From Rhodobiaceae bacterium (lineage in GTDB: Bacteria; Pseudomonadota; Alphaproteobacteria; Parvibaculales; Parvibaculaceae), in the NCBI GenBank assembly GCA_027352645.1, contig DAIEIL010000007.1, positions 1 to 12,140 of the forward strand: DNA of 12,140 bases. Reading direction: 5' to 3'. Made by a program: the position numbers and the translations under genes. How positions within the stretch are numbered: the stretch's first letter is position 1; each line of letters starts with the position of its first letter. Of this stretch, positions 1-6,869 are shown one piece after another. The notes under the pieces were generated by a model. The model saw only the letters and a program-made list of their open reading frames with translations, searched no databases and was not told where the DNA came from.

Positions 1-61
1 CAACCATCTGCTCTCGCTGGAGCAGATCGCGGCACGGCTGCGAAAAAAGGTCCCGGCCTGA
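1..61 (+). CDS. C-terminal end of an unidentified protein (partial)
   Basis: An open frame entering from the left edge ends at a TGA at 59-61. Only 19 residues are visible (NHLLSLEQIAARLRKKVPA), with a basic tail. The reading frame is supported by the strong hairpin terminator 25 bases after the stop and by the lack of any other use for these bases. The fragment is too short to assign a family. It does not resemble the C-terminus of adenylosuccinate lyase (purB), which often sits near purC in related genomes. Confidence 0.5.
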   Translation, partial: NHLLSLEQIAARLRKKVPA

Positions 62-86
62 GGCCGGACAGGATCCCGGATACGAC

Positions 87-132
87 AAAGCCCCACATGC
101 GGCGATCAGCCAGATGTGGGGCTTTATCTTTT
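87..132 (+). terminator. Rho-independent terminator
   Basis: A perfect 12-bp stem (AAAGCCCCACAT at 87-98 with ATGTGGGGCTTT at 114-125) encloses a 15-nt loop and is followed by ATCTTTT. It ends the gene whose last codons are at 1-61. The opposite strand also offers a short T run (complement of 87-89), so it could stop minus-strand transcripts leaving the zeta gene at 201 as well. Confidence 0.8.
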
Positions 133-200
133 AAGTCACGGGATGAGGCGAGGCAGATGCGGGATCACTTCAACGATCCACAGCAAACCACTGAAAATCC

Positions 201-524
201 TCAGCCTTCCTTCTGAACCTGCGCGACCGCCTCGGCCAGAAGATCGCCCATGACGCGACGGATTTCATGGTCCGACTGCGCAACGCCGCGCTGGTCGAAA
301 TCGCCGCGCAGCTTGCGGAACACGTCCTCGTCGCCCGCTTCCTGAAGGTCCGCGACCACGATTTCCTTCGCATAGGCGTCGGCTTCCGCACCCTTCAGGC
401 CGAAGAGTTCGGCGGCCCAGAGGCCCAGAAGCTTGTTCCGGCGCGCGGTCGCCTTGAATTTCAGCTGCGCGTCATGGGCGAACTTGTTCTCGAAAGCTTC
501 TTCGCGCTTGTCGAAGGTAGACAT
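201..524 (-). CDS. F1-ATPase inhibitor subunit zeta (DUF1476 family)
   Basis: This encodes a 107-residue, highly charged, helical, soluble protein with no signal peptide. It begins MSTFDKREEAFENKFAHD, the hallmark opening of the DUF1476 family, and continues with the typical RRNKLLGLWAAELFGL helix (residues 29-44). In Paracoccus denitrificans this protein is the zeta subunit, which binds F1 and blocks ATP hydrolysis. In other alphaproteobacteria the inhibition is weaker or the role less clear, so inhibition here is inferred from family membership. Full family length is present. The start at 524 follows a GGAG at 535-538 about 10 nt upstream. The gene diverges from purC, and the 320-bp gap between them must contain both promoters. 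Confidence 0.88.
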   Translation of the reverse strand: MSTFDKREEAFENKFAHDAQLKFKATARRNKLLGLWAAELFGLKGAEADAYAKEIVVADLQEAGDEDVFRKLRGDFDQRGVAQSDHEIRRVMGDLLAEAVAQVQKEG

Positions 525-586
525 GGGCTAACCGCTCCAAAGGAATGCCGGCACTACATGCGCGGCGAGGCCGAAAACGAGGCTTA

Positions 587-615
587 GGCATAACCGCGAG
601 CGGGCCTCAAATCAA
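587..615 (-). promoter_or_regulatory. Possible promoter of the zeta gene
   Basis: Read on the minus strand, TTGATT (610-615) is separated by 17 nt from TATGCC (587-592). The -35 box is good and the -10 box poor. It would give a leader of roughly 55 nt before the start codon at 524. Assigned by eye only. Confidence 0.25.
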
Positions 616-710
616 CCATCCTCATCCGCTCGATATGGATATGCGTCAAATTGGGTAAGTACCTGATTTAACGCCACAAAAATGACGCGGCAAAGACCAA
701 CGCAGTTTCA

Positions 711-739
711 TTGTATCGCCGGGGGCCATAGAGTAACTT
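711..739 (+). promoter_or_regulatory. Possible promoter of the pur operon
   Basis: TTGTAT (711-716), a 17-nt spacer and TAACTT (734-739) form the best sigma-70-like pair on the plus strand upstream of purC. Transcription would begin near 746 and give a leader of about 100 nt. I could not recognise a PurR operator around it. Confidence 0.3.
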
Positions 740-844
740 GCGCGCGAGCCACAGGGGCGATTCCTGCTCTCCCCGCGCTTCCCGGTTTAGCGGGACCGAT
801 CAGCACTTCCGCCCCCTTGCGGGCAACCGATTGGATTTCATGAC

Positions 845-1606
845 ATGAGCCGCCGCAGACGCGTTTACGAAGGCAAGGCCAAGGTTTTGTACGAGGGCCC
901 CGAGCCGGGGACTCTCATCCAGCACTTCAAGGACGACGCGACCGCCAACAACAACCAGAAGCATGCGACGATCGAGGGCAAGGGCGTCCTCAATAACCGC
1001 ATTTCGGAATTTATCTTCACGAAGCTCAATGACATCGGGGTGCCGACGCACTTCATCCGATCCATCAACATGCGCGAGCAACTTATCCGCGAGGTTGAGA
1101 TCATCCCCTGCGAGGTCGTGGTTCGCAATGTGGCCGCGGGCTCGCTGACCAAGCGCCTGGGCATCGAAGAAGGGACGCAGCTTCCGCGCTCGATCATCGA
1201 GTTCTATTACAAGAATGACGAGCTCGGCGACCCGATGGTCTCTGAGGAACACATCACGGCCTTTGGCTGGGCGACCCCCCAGGAGATCGACGACATGATG
1301 GCGCTGGCGCTGCGCGTCAACGATTTCATGGCCGGCCTGTTCCTGGGGATCGGCATCCGCCTCGTCGACTTCAAGGTCGAGTTTGGCCGCCTCTATGAAG
1401 GCGACATGGTGCGCGTGGTGCTGGCCGACGAGATCAGCCCGGACAGCTGCCGCCTCTGGGACATCCGCACCAACGACAAGCTCGACAAGGACCGCTTCCG
1501 CCAGGACATGGGCGGCCTCATCGAGGCTTATCAGGAAGTCGCGCGGCGGCTTGGCATCCTCTTCGAGAACGAGCCCAAGCGGCGTGGACCCACACTCGTT
1601 AAATGA
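845..1606 (+). CDS. purC: SAICAR synthetase (phosphoribosylaminoimidazole-succinocarboxamide synthase)
   Basis: This cytosolic 253-residue enzyme of de novo purine synthesis joins CAIR and aspartate, using ATP, to make SAICAR. Family signatures are in order: the N-terminal YEGKAKVLYEG strand-loop (8-18), IEGKGVLNNRISEF (43-56), the RNVAAGSL segment (94-101), FYYKNDELGDP (120-130), the RLVDFKVEFGR motif (172-182) and LADEISPDSCRLWD (193-206). Length matches the single-domain bacterial enzyme. The start at 845 gives the family's usual MxRRRxxYEGKAK opening. The ribosome site is weak (GGA at 833-835), and an ATG-ACA-TGA mini-frame at 840-848 overlaps the start codon. It is the first gene of the purC-purS-purQ-purL run. 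Confidence 0.97.
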   Translation: MSRRRRVYEGKAKVLYEGPEPGTLIQHFKDDATANNNQKHATIEGKGVLNNRISEFIFTKLNDIGVPTHFIRSINMREQLIREVEIIPCEVVVRNVAAGSLTKRLGIEEGTQLPRSIIEFYYKNDELGDPMVSEEHITAFGWATPQEIDDMMALALRVNDFMAGLFLGIGIRLVDFKVEFGRLYEGDMVRVVLADEISPDSCRLWDIRTNDKLDKDRFRQDMGGLIEAYQEVARRLGILFENEPKRRGPTLVK

Positions 1607-1642
1607 TGCCCCATTCGGGGTTTGCTTGAGAGAGACTTACAT

Positions 1643-1888
1643 ATGAAGGCCCGTATCAAGGTCATGTTGAAGAACGGTGTGCTGGACCCGCAGGGGAAGG
1701 CCATCGAGGGTGCGCTCGGCTCGCTCGGATTTGCGGGCGTTGCCAGCGTTCGCCAGGGCAAGCTCTTCGAGGTCGAACTCGCGGAGACGAACCCGGCCAA
1801 GGCCCGCGCCGCGCTTGAAGAAATGAGCAAGAAGCTGCTCGCCAATACCGTGATCGAGAACTACGCGATCGAACTCGACGAGAAGTAA
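1643..1888 (+). CDS. purS: FGAM synthase, PurS subunit
   Basis: An 81-residue protein beginning MKARIKVMLKNGVLDPQGKA, then IEGALGSLGF, a typical PurS opening, and ending with the conserved LLANTVIENYAIEL segment (66-79). PurS forms small dimers that link PurL to PurQ, which passes ammonia from glutamine to FGAR. The ATG at 1643 is preferred because the homology begins there and a GAGAGAGA ribosome site (1628-1635) lies 7 nt upstream. An in-frame TTG at 1622 would add seven residues unlike the family. It lies 36 bp after purC and only 2 bp before purQ, so coupling to purQ is likely. Confidence 0.95.
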   Translation: MKARIKVMLKNGVLDPQGKAIEGALGSLGFAGVASVRQGKLFEVELAETNPAKARAALEEMSKKLLANTVIENYAIELDEK

Positions 1889-1890
1889 GC

Positions 1891-2559
1891 ATGAAATCCG
1901 CCGTCATCGTCTTTCCGGGATCGAACCGCGAGCGCGACATGCTCTACGCGCTTGAGAAGATCACCGGCGAGAAGCCCATCGCCGTCTGGCATACAGAAAC
2001 GGAGCTGTCCAAGGTCGACCTCGTGGTCCTGCCCGGCGGCTTCTCCTATGGCGACTATCTGCGCACCGGCGCCATCGCGGCGCGCGCCGCGATCATGGAC
2101 GATCTCCGCAAGAAGGCCGATCAGGGGGTCCATGTGCTGGGCGTCTGCAACGGCTTCCAGATCCTTTGCGAGGCCGGCCTCCTTCCCGGCATCCTCGTCC
2201 GCAACAGCCACCTCAAATTCGTCTGCCGCAATGTGAAGCTCGAAGTCGCCAACGCGAATACGGACTTCACCCGCAAATACGCGCAAGGCCAGGTCTGGCG
2301 CTGCCCGGTCGCGCATGGCGACGGCAACTACTTCACCGATGCCGAGACGCTCGCCCGCATCGAGGGTGAGAACCGCGTCGTCTTCCGCTATGCCGAGGGC
2401 ACGAACCCCAACGGCTCGCTCAACGACATCGCCGGCATCATCAACGAGCGTGGCAACGTCATGGGGCTGATGCCGCATCCCGAAAATGAAATCGAGCCGC
2501 TCAATGGCGGCACTGAAGGGCGCAATCTCTTCGAAAGCGTTCTGGAGGCGGTTGCGTGA
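1891..2559 (+). CDS. purQ: FGAM synthase, PurQ glutamine amidotransferase subunit
   Basis: A 222-residue class I glutamine amidotransferase that releases ammonia from glutamine for PurL. Visible features are the N-terminal VIVFPGSNRERD strand, the LPGGFSYGDYLRTGAIAA oxyanion region (47-64), the nucleophile elbow GVCNGFQ with Cys86, and the C-terminal MPHPEN with His196 and Glu198 completing the triad. It lies 2 nt after purS and its TGA overlaps the GTG start of purL (GTGA at 2556-2559), the usual arrangement for translational coupling of subunits needed in fixed ratio. Confidence 0.97.
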   Translation: MKSAVIVFPGSNRERDMLYALEKITGEKPIAVWHTETELSKVDLVVLPGGFSYGDYLRTGAIAARAAIMDDLRKKADQGVHVLGVCNGFQILCEAGLLPGILVRNSHLKFVCRNVKLEVANANTDFTRKYAQGQVWRCPVAHGDGNYFTDAETLARIEGENRVVFRYAEGTNPNGSLNDIAGIINERGNVMGLMPHPENEIEPLNGGTEGRNLFESVLEAVA

Positions 2560-4775
2560 TTCCCAACGACATCAAGATCACTCCCGAGCTGATCGCCGAA
2601 CACGGCCTGAAGCCGGATGAATACCAGCGCATTCTGGACCTCATCGGCCGCGAACCGACGCTGACCGAGCTCGGCATCTTCTCGGCGATGTGGAACGAGC
2701 ACTGCTCCTACAAATCCTCGAAGAAGTGGCTGCGTACGCTCCCCACCACCGGCCCGCGCGTCATCTGCGGCCCCGGCGAGAATGCGGGCGTCGTCGACAT
2801 CGGCGACGGTCAGGCCATCATCTTCAAGATGGAAAGCCACAACCACCCCTCCTATATCGAGCCCTATCAGGGCGCGGCGACGGGCGTGGGCGGCATCCTG
2901 CGCGACGTCTTCACCATGGGCGCGCGTCCCATCGCGGCGCTGAACGCTCTTCGCTTCGGCGCGCCGGACCATCCGCGCACGCGTCATACGGTTTCGGGCG
3001 TCGTCGCAGGCGTCGGCGGCTATGGAAATTCCTTCGGCGTCCCGACCATCGGCGGCGAGGTGAATTTCGACGAGAGCTATAACGGCAACTGCCTCGTCAA
3101 CGCCTTCGCAGCGGGCCTCGCGGACGCCGACAAGATCTTCTATTCGCAGGCCAAGGGCGTCGGCCTTCCCATCGTCTATCTCGGCTCCAAGACCGGCCGC
3201 GACGGCATTCACGGCGCGACCATGGCGTCCGCCGAATTCGGCGCGGACTCCGAGGAGAAGCGCCCCACCGTGCAGATCGGCGACCCCTTCTCCGAGAAGC
3301 TGCTGCTCGAAGCCTGCCTTGAACTCATGGCGTCGGGCGCCGTTATCGCCATTCAGGACATGGGCGCTGCCGGCCTCACCTGTTCCGCCGTCGAAATGGG
3401 CGCCAAGGGCGACCTCGGCGTCGAACTCGATCTCGACAAGGTGCCCTGCCGCGAAGCCGGCATGACCGCCTATGAAATGATGCTGTCGGAAAGCCAGGAG
3501 CGCATGCTCATGGTGCTCGACCCTGCGCGCGAAAAGGACGCCGAGGCGATCTTCCGCAAATGGGGCCTCGACTTCGCCGTCATCGGCAAGACGACGGACG
3601 ACCTGCGCTTCCTCATCAAGCAGCACGGCCAGGTCATGGCCAATCTTCCGATCAAGGAGCTTGGCGATCAGGCTCCGGAATATGACCGGCCCTGGGTTGC
3701 GACACCGAAGCCCGCGAACCTCGCGCCTTCCGATGTGCCCGTGCCCGACGATCTCGCCGAAGTGCTGGTGAAGATCGTCGGCTCGCCCGACCAGTGCTCG
3801 CGCCGCTGGGTCTGGGAACAGTACGACCACCTCATTCAGGGCAATACGGCCATCGGACCGGGCGGCGACGCCGCCGTCATCCGCGTCGGCCATTCGGGCA
3901 AGGCGCTCGCCTTCACCCTCGATGTGAGCCCGCGTTATTGCGCCGCCGATCCCGTCGAAGGCGGCAAGCAGGCCGTTGCCGAATGCTGGCGGAACCTCAC
4001 CGCCGTCGGCGCTGAGCCGCTGGCCATCACCGACAACCTCAATTTCGGCAATCCCGAAAAGCCCGACATCATGGGCCAGTTCGTCGGCTGCATTCAGGGC
4101 ATCGGCGAAGCCTGCCGGGCTCTAGACTTCCCCGTCGTCTCGGGCAACGTGTCTCTCTACAACGAGACCAACGGCAAGGGCATCCTGCCGACCCCGGCCA
4201 TCGGCGGCGTCGGCCTCCTGCCCGACATGTCGAAGCGCGCCACCGTCGCCTTCAAGGCGGAAGGCGAAGCGATCGTCGTCATCGGCGAAACCAGGGGCCA
4301 TCTCGGCCAGAGCATCTATCTGCGCGACATTCTGGCGCGGCGCGAAGGCTCGCCCCCGCCTGTCGATCTCGCCATCGAACGCCGCAATGGCGACTTCGTG
4401 CGCAGCGAAATCCGCGCCGAAGCGCTGACCGCCGTCCACGACGTTTCCGATGGCGGCCTCTACCTCGCACTGGCCGAAATGGCCATGGCAGGCGGCATCG
4501 GCGCGAGGGTCGAAGCGCCGAAGGATATTCCGCTTCATGCCTGGGCTTTCGGCGAGGATCAGGGGCGCTATGTCGTCACCCTGCCCGAGGCGTCCGTGAA
4601 GGGCTTCCTCGAGCGCGCGGCGAAGTCCGGCGTTCCGGCCGTCCGCATCGGCGCGACCGGGGCCCGCGAATTGACACTGGACGGTTGCAATCCCATATCA
4701 TTGCAGCGGCTCAAGGATGCCCATGAGGGCTGGCTGCCGGCCTATATGGCGGCGGCGCCTGCGGAAGCCCTTTGA
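2556..4775 (+). CDS. purL: FGAM synthase, small-type PurL subunit
   Basis: A 739-residue ATP-dependent synthetase converting FGAR to FGAM with ammonia supplied by PurQ. It has the length of small PurL, which requires PurS and PurQ, and not the roughly 1300-residue fused form. Two AIRS-type halves are visible. The first has FSAMWNEHCSYKSSKKWLR (42-60, catalytic His49), the KMESHNHPS motif (91-99) and YQGAATGVGGILRDVFTMGARP. The second has LTDNLNFGNPEKP-like and VSGNVSLYNE motifs, and VHDVSDGGL near the C-terminus. The GTG start overlapping the purQ stop is supported by a GGAGG at 2544-2548, 7 nt upstream. Note the frame starts with valine codon GTG read as Met. Confidence 0.97.
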   Translation: MIPNDIKITPELIAEHGLKPDEYQRILDLIGREPTLTELGIFSAMWNEHCSYKSSKKWLRTLPTTGPRVICGPGENAGVVDIGDGQAIIFKMESHNHPSYIEPYQGAATGVGGILRDVFTMGARPIAALNALRFGAPDHPRTRHTVSGVVAGVGGYGNSFGVPTIGGEVNFDESYNGNCLVNAFAAGLADADKIFYSQAKGVGLPIVYLGSKTGRDGIHGATMASAEFGADSEEKRPTVQIGDPFSEKLLLEACLELMASGAVIAIQDMGAAGLTCSAVEMGAKGDLGVELDLDKVPCREAGMTAYEMMLSESQERMLMVLDPAREKDAEAIFRKWGLDFAVIGKTTDDLRFLIKQHGQVMANLPIKELGDQAPEYDRPWVATPKPANLAPSDVPVPDDLAEVLVKIVGSPDQCSRRWVWEQYDHLIQGNTAIGPGGDAAVIRVGHSGKALAFTLDVSPRYCAADPVEGGKQAVAECWRNLTAVGAEPLAITDNLNFGNPEKPDIMGQFVGCIQGIGEACRALDFPVVSGNVSLYNETNGKGILPTPAIGGVGLLPDMSKRATVAFKAEGEAIVVIGETRGHLGQSIYLRDILARREGSPPPVDLAIERRNGDFVRSEIRAEALTAVHDVSDGGLYLALAEMAMAGGIGARVEAPKDIPLHAWAFGEDQGRYVVTLPEASVKGFLERAAKSGVPAVRIGATGARELTLDGCNPISLQRLKDAHEGWLPAYMAAAPAEAL

Positions 4776-4802
4776 GGCCCTGAAACCGGGAGTGTTTACG
4801 GC

Positions 4803-5039
4803 ATGGCTATGATTGCGAGCGATATCGAACGTCTGATCAAGGAGGCGCTTCCCGACGCCTTGGTCGATATTCGCGACCTTGCAGGAGATGGCGACCATTA
4901 TGCGGCCAGCGTCGTGTCGGTGGCCTTCAAGGGCAAGACGCGCGTTCAGCAGCACCAGATGGTCTACAACGCGCTGAAGGGCGGCATGGGCAACGAGCTC
5001 CATGCCCTCGCCCTGCAGACCTCCGTTCCGGAAAACTGA
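4803..5039 (+). CDS. BolA family protein (BolA2/IbaG-like)
   Basis: A 78-residue class II KH-like protein. It shows the GDGDHYAASVVS loop (28-39) with His32, the FKGKTRVQQHQMVYNAL helix-turn-helix (42-58), and the invariant C-terminal His67 in ELHALAL. A histidine in the early loop marks the BolA_H type, which binds [2Fe-2S] clusters together with CGFS monothiol glutaredoxins. The partner grxD is the next gene, 52 bp downstream, which supports a shared role in iron-sulfur trafficking. The start at 4803 has a GGGAG at 4788-4792. An internal ATG at 4809 is an alternative two codons later. It follows purL by 27 bp and is probably co-transcribed. Confidence 0.9.
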   Translation: MAMIASDIERLIKEALPDALVDIRDLAGDGDHYAASVVSVAFKGKTRVQQHQMVYNALKGGMGNELHALALQTSVPEN

Positions 5040-5091
5040 ACAAACCCATTAGCAACCAGCGACGCTTCATGAGCGCGCGGAAGGACATCAG

Positions 5092-5430
5092 ATGAGTGAC
5101 AATCCGGTCTTCGACCGCATCCGCGAGGAAGTCGAGAACAACGACGTGGTTCTCTTCATGAAGGGCACCCCCGTTTTTCCGCAATGCGGTTTCTCCAATG
5201 CGGTCGTTCAGGTGCTGACCTATCTCAACGTCCCCTTCAAGGGCGTCAATGTGCTCGAAGATGCTGACATCCGTCAGGGCATCAAGGACTTCTCCGACTG
5301 GCCGACGATCCCGCAGCTCTACGTGAAGGGCGAATTCGTCGGCGGCTGCGACATCGTCCGCGAAATGTTCGAGCAGGGGGAACTCCGCGAGTTCCTCGCC
5401 CAGAAGGGCATCGAGACGGAAGCGGCCTGA
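5092..5430 (+). CDS. grxD: Monothiol glutaredoxin (Grx4/GrxD type)
   Basis: A 112-residue single thioredoxin-fold protein with the CGFS active site at 32-35, preceded by the FMKGTP lysine loop (22-27, Lys24) and followed by the WPTIPQLYV cis-proline segment (70-78) and GGCDI glutathione-binding turn (84-88). Such proteins bridge a [2Fe-2S] cluster as dimers or with BolA and deliver it to target proteins. They are poor thiol reductases. A strong GGAAGGA ribosome site (5079-5085) sits 6 nt before the start. It is the last gene of the run and is followed by a GC-rich hairpin. Confidence 0.95.
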   Translation: MSDNPVFDRIREEVENNDVVLFMKGTPVFPQCGFSNAVVQVLTYLNVPFKGVNVLEDADIRQGIKDFSDWPTIPQLYVKGEFVGGCDIVREMFEQGELREFLAQKGIETEAA

Positions 5431-5455
5431 TCGGCGCTTCTTTCAGCAGAATGCA

Positions 5456-5479
5456 AAGGCCGCGCGAAAGCGCGGCCTT
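5456..5479. terminator. GC-rich hairpin terminator after grxD
   Basis: A perfect 10-bp stem (AAGGCCGCGC at 5456-5465, GCGCGGCCTT at 5470-5479) closes a GAAA tetraloop. T tracts are short on both strands (CTTATT on plus, TTT then GCATT on minus), so it probably stops grxD transcripts and those of the convergent histidine kinase gene. It closely resembles the hairpin at 8798-8825. Confidence 0.7.
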
Positions 5480-5484
5480 ATTCG

Positions 5485-5506
5485 GTTATGAGCCCCGTTT
5501 CATAAC
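5485..5506. repeat. Short inverted repeat between grxD and the kinase gene
   Basis: GTTATGA (5485-5491) and TCATAAC (5500-5506) form a 7-bp inverted repeat around an 8-nt GC-rich centre. It lies between two convergent genes. It may be a secondary hairpin of the terminator or a protein site; there is nothing to decide which. Confidence 0.4.
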
Positions 5507-5519
5507 CACACGTTGACGG

Positions 5520-6866
5520 TTACGCCTCTGCCGCCGGCAGGTCGACCTGGACGACGAGGCCACCGCCTTCCCTGTCGCCAAGCGTTATCCCACCCTTATG
5601 GTGGCGAACCACGTCGGCGACGATGGCAAGCCCGAGCCCGAAGCCGCCCGCGTCGAGGTTGCGCGCCTCATCTAGTCGATAGAAGGCCTCCAGCACCGCT
5701 TCACGCCGGGTCGCCGGAATACCCGGCCCTCGATCCTCGACCCGCACCCGGACAGTGTTGTCTTCACGCGATAAGGTGACATCCGCCTCGCCGCCATATT
5801 TGAGCGCGTTGGAAATGAGGTTCGCCAGCGCCCGTGTGAGCGCCGCCTCCCTGCCCCGGACCAGCATCGGCCCTTTCGACAAATGAAGTCTCAGCTTCGC
5901 TTCAGACGCCCCCGCCGCCGCCACTGCGCGATGCGCCACCGACGCCAGATCGACGACCTCGAAATCATCGCCCTTGCTGTCCAGCCGTGCGAGCGTCAGC
6001 GTGTCATTCATCAACGCGCTCATATCCTCGATATCGCGGATCGCGCGCTCACGCTGCTCTTCATCGCCAATGAACTCGGCGCGCAGCCTGAGTCGGGTGA
6101 GATAAGTGCCGAGATCGTGGCTGATCGCGGCCATCATCCGTGTGCGTCCTTCGACGAGATCGCGAATGCGCCCTTGCATCCGATTGAAAGCGCCGATGAG
6201 GCTCCGAACGTCGCTTGCGCCCTCTTCCCGGATCGGCGTCTGGTCGAGGCTCGTGCCGAACTGATCTACGGCAGAGGCGAGCTTCTGGATCGGCCGGATC
6301 TGCCGTTGCACCGCCCAGAGCGACGCCGCACCGACAAGGATCGTCACCACAAGAACCATGAGCGCCATGCGGAAGCCGGTGAAGCGCATCAGCACGGAAC
6401 TGCGGAATTCGATCGTAAGGCTGCGCCCGTCCCTCAACTCCACGACGAGCCGCATCGGATGCATCGCCAGGAACCTTCCGCCCCGCAGGTTCACCGCGTC
6501 GGAAGACGGCCCCTCCGACACATCAACCATGGCCCGCACCTTCCGCCCACCCAAGGCGCGGAGATAACCGGCCACAAGCCGCGTCATCAAGGGCATGGAA
6601 ACGGTGCCGTCGCTACCCGGCTCCATCGCGCTGACTGAGACGCGGACATATGAGGAGTTCAAAGCCGTCAGGAGCCGCGGCAGATCCACCTCGGGCGTCT
6701 TCTCCACCACTTCCACGATGGCGACGACCTGATTGGGCACTGGCAGGGGCAGACCACCGCCGATCCTGTCCTGCCATTGTGCGAAATAGATCGCGAACCC
6801 CGCCGCGACCATCACGGCGATGGCCAGGGCGACGATCAGGCAAACCCGGAGGACAAGCCCACGCAT
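5520..6866 (-). CDS. Two-component sensor histidine kinase (EnvZ-like)
   Basis: A 448-residue inner-membrane kinase. It has a first membrane segment (about 5-28), a periplasmic sensor of about 138 residues without a fold I recognise, a second segment (about 167-186), a HAMP linker starting at RQIRPIQKLASAV (188-200), the dimerisation/phosphoacceptor helix with His250 in ISHDLGTYLTRLR, and an ATPase domain with N box NLISNALKYG (349-358), G1 EDRGPGIP (377-384) and G2 GGFGLGLAI (407-415). The H box departs from the usual HDLRTPLT: Gly replaces Arg and Tyr replaces the conserved Pro. The H-D-x-x-T phosphatase motif is kept. The gene starts 3 nt after the regulator's stop, so the two are coupled. 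The signal is unknown. Confidence 0.93.
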   Translation of the reverse strand: MRGLVLRVCLIVALAIAVMVAAGFAIYFAQWQDRIGGGLPLPVPNQVVAIVEVVEKTPEVDLPRLLTALNSSYVRVSVSAMEPGSDGTVSMPLMTRLVAGYLRALGGRKVRAMVDVSEGPSSDAVNLRGGRFLAMHPMRLVVELRDGRSLTIEFRSSVLMRFTGFRMALMVLVVTILVGAASLWAVQRQIRPIQKLASAVDQFGTSLDQTPIREEGASDVRSLIGAFNRMQGRIRDLVEGRTRMMAAISHDLGTYLTRLRLRAEFIGDEEQRERAIRDIEDMSALMNDTLTLARLDSKGDDFEVVDLASVAHRAVAAAGASEAKLRLHLSKGPMLVRGREAALTRALANLISNALKYGGEADVTLSREDNTVRVRVEDRGPGIPATRREAVLEAFYRLDEARNLDAGGFGLGLAIVADVVRHHKGGITLGDREGGGLVVQVDLPAAEA

Positions 6867-6869
6867 GGG

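Larger units (their letters stand above)
525..844. promoter_or_regulatory. Divergent intergenic region between zeta and purC
   Basis: These 320 bases hold no convincing gene. They separate two divergent genes and so must carry both promoters and a purC leader of possibly 100 nt. Hexamer pairs resembling sigma-70 sites are listed separately. Short hairpins occur near 780-795 and 811-824, but none is long enough to call a riboswitch or attenuator. A direct repeat GATATGGATATG lies at 632-643. No purine-riboswitch-like three-helix core is visible. Confidence 0.6.

Noticed and set aside
740..844. Purine riboswitch upstream of purC
   Set aside because: Only short 4-bp hairpins are visible, with no three-way junction or conserved core. 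Alphaproteobacterial pur genes are not usually under this class.
1608..1623. Hairpin CCCCATTCGGGG with TTT between purC and purS
   Set aside because: The stem is only 4 bp and the T run 3, too weak for a terminator inside an operon of functionally linked genes.
1622..1642. Earlier TTG start for purS
   Set aside because: The extra seven residues do not fit PurS, and the ATG at 1643 has the better-placed ribosome site.
2388..3893. A 501-codon open frame on the minus strand
   Set aside because: It lies wholly across purQ and purL, which have strong family matches. Its protein is a low-complexity Ala/Asp/Gly/Val-rich product of GC-rich antisense reading, with no recognisable motif.
5883..6638. 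A 251-codon plus-strand open frame
   Set aside because: It is antisense to the histidine kinase, whose domains are clear. The product is rich in Arg, His and Pro, typical of an out-of-frame shadow.
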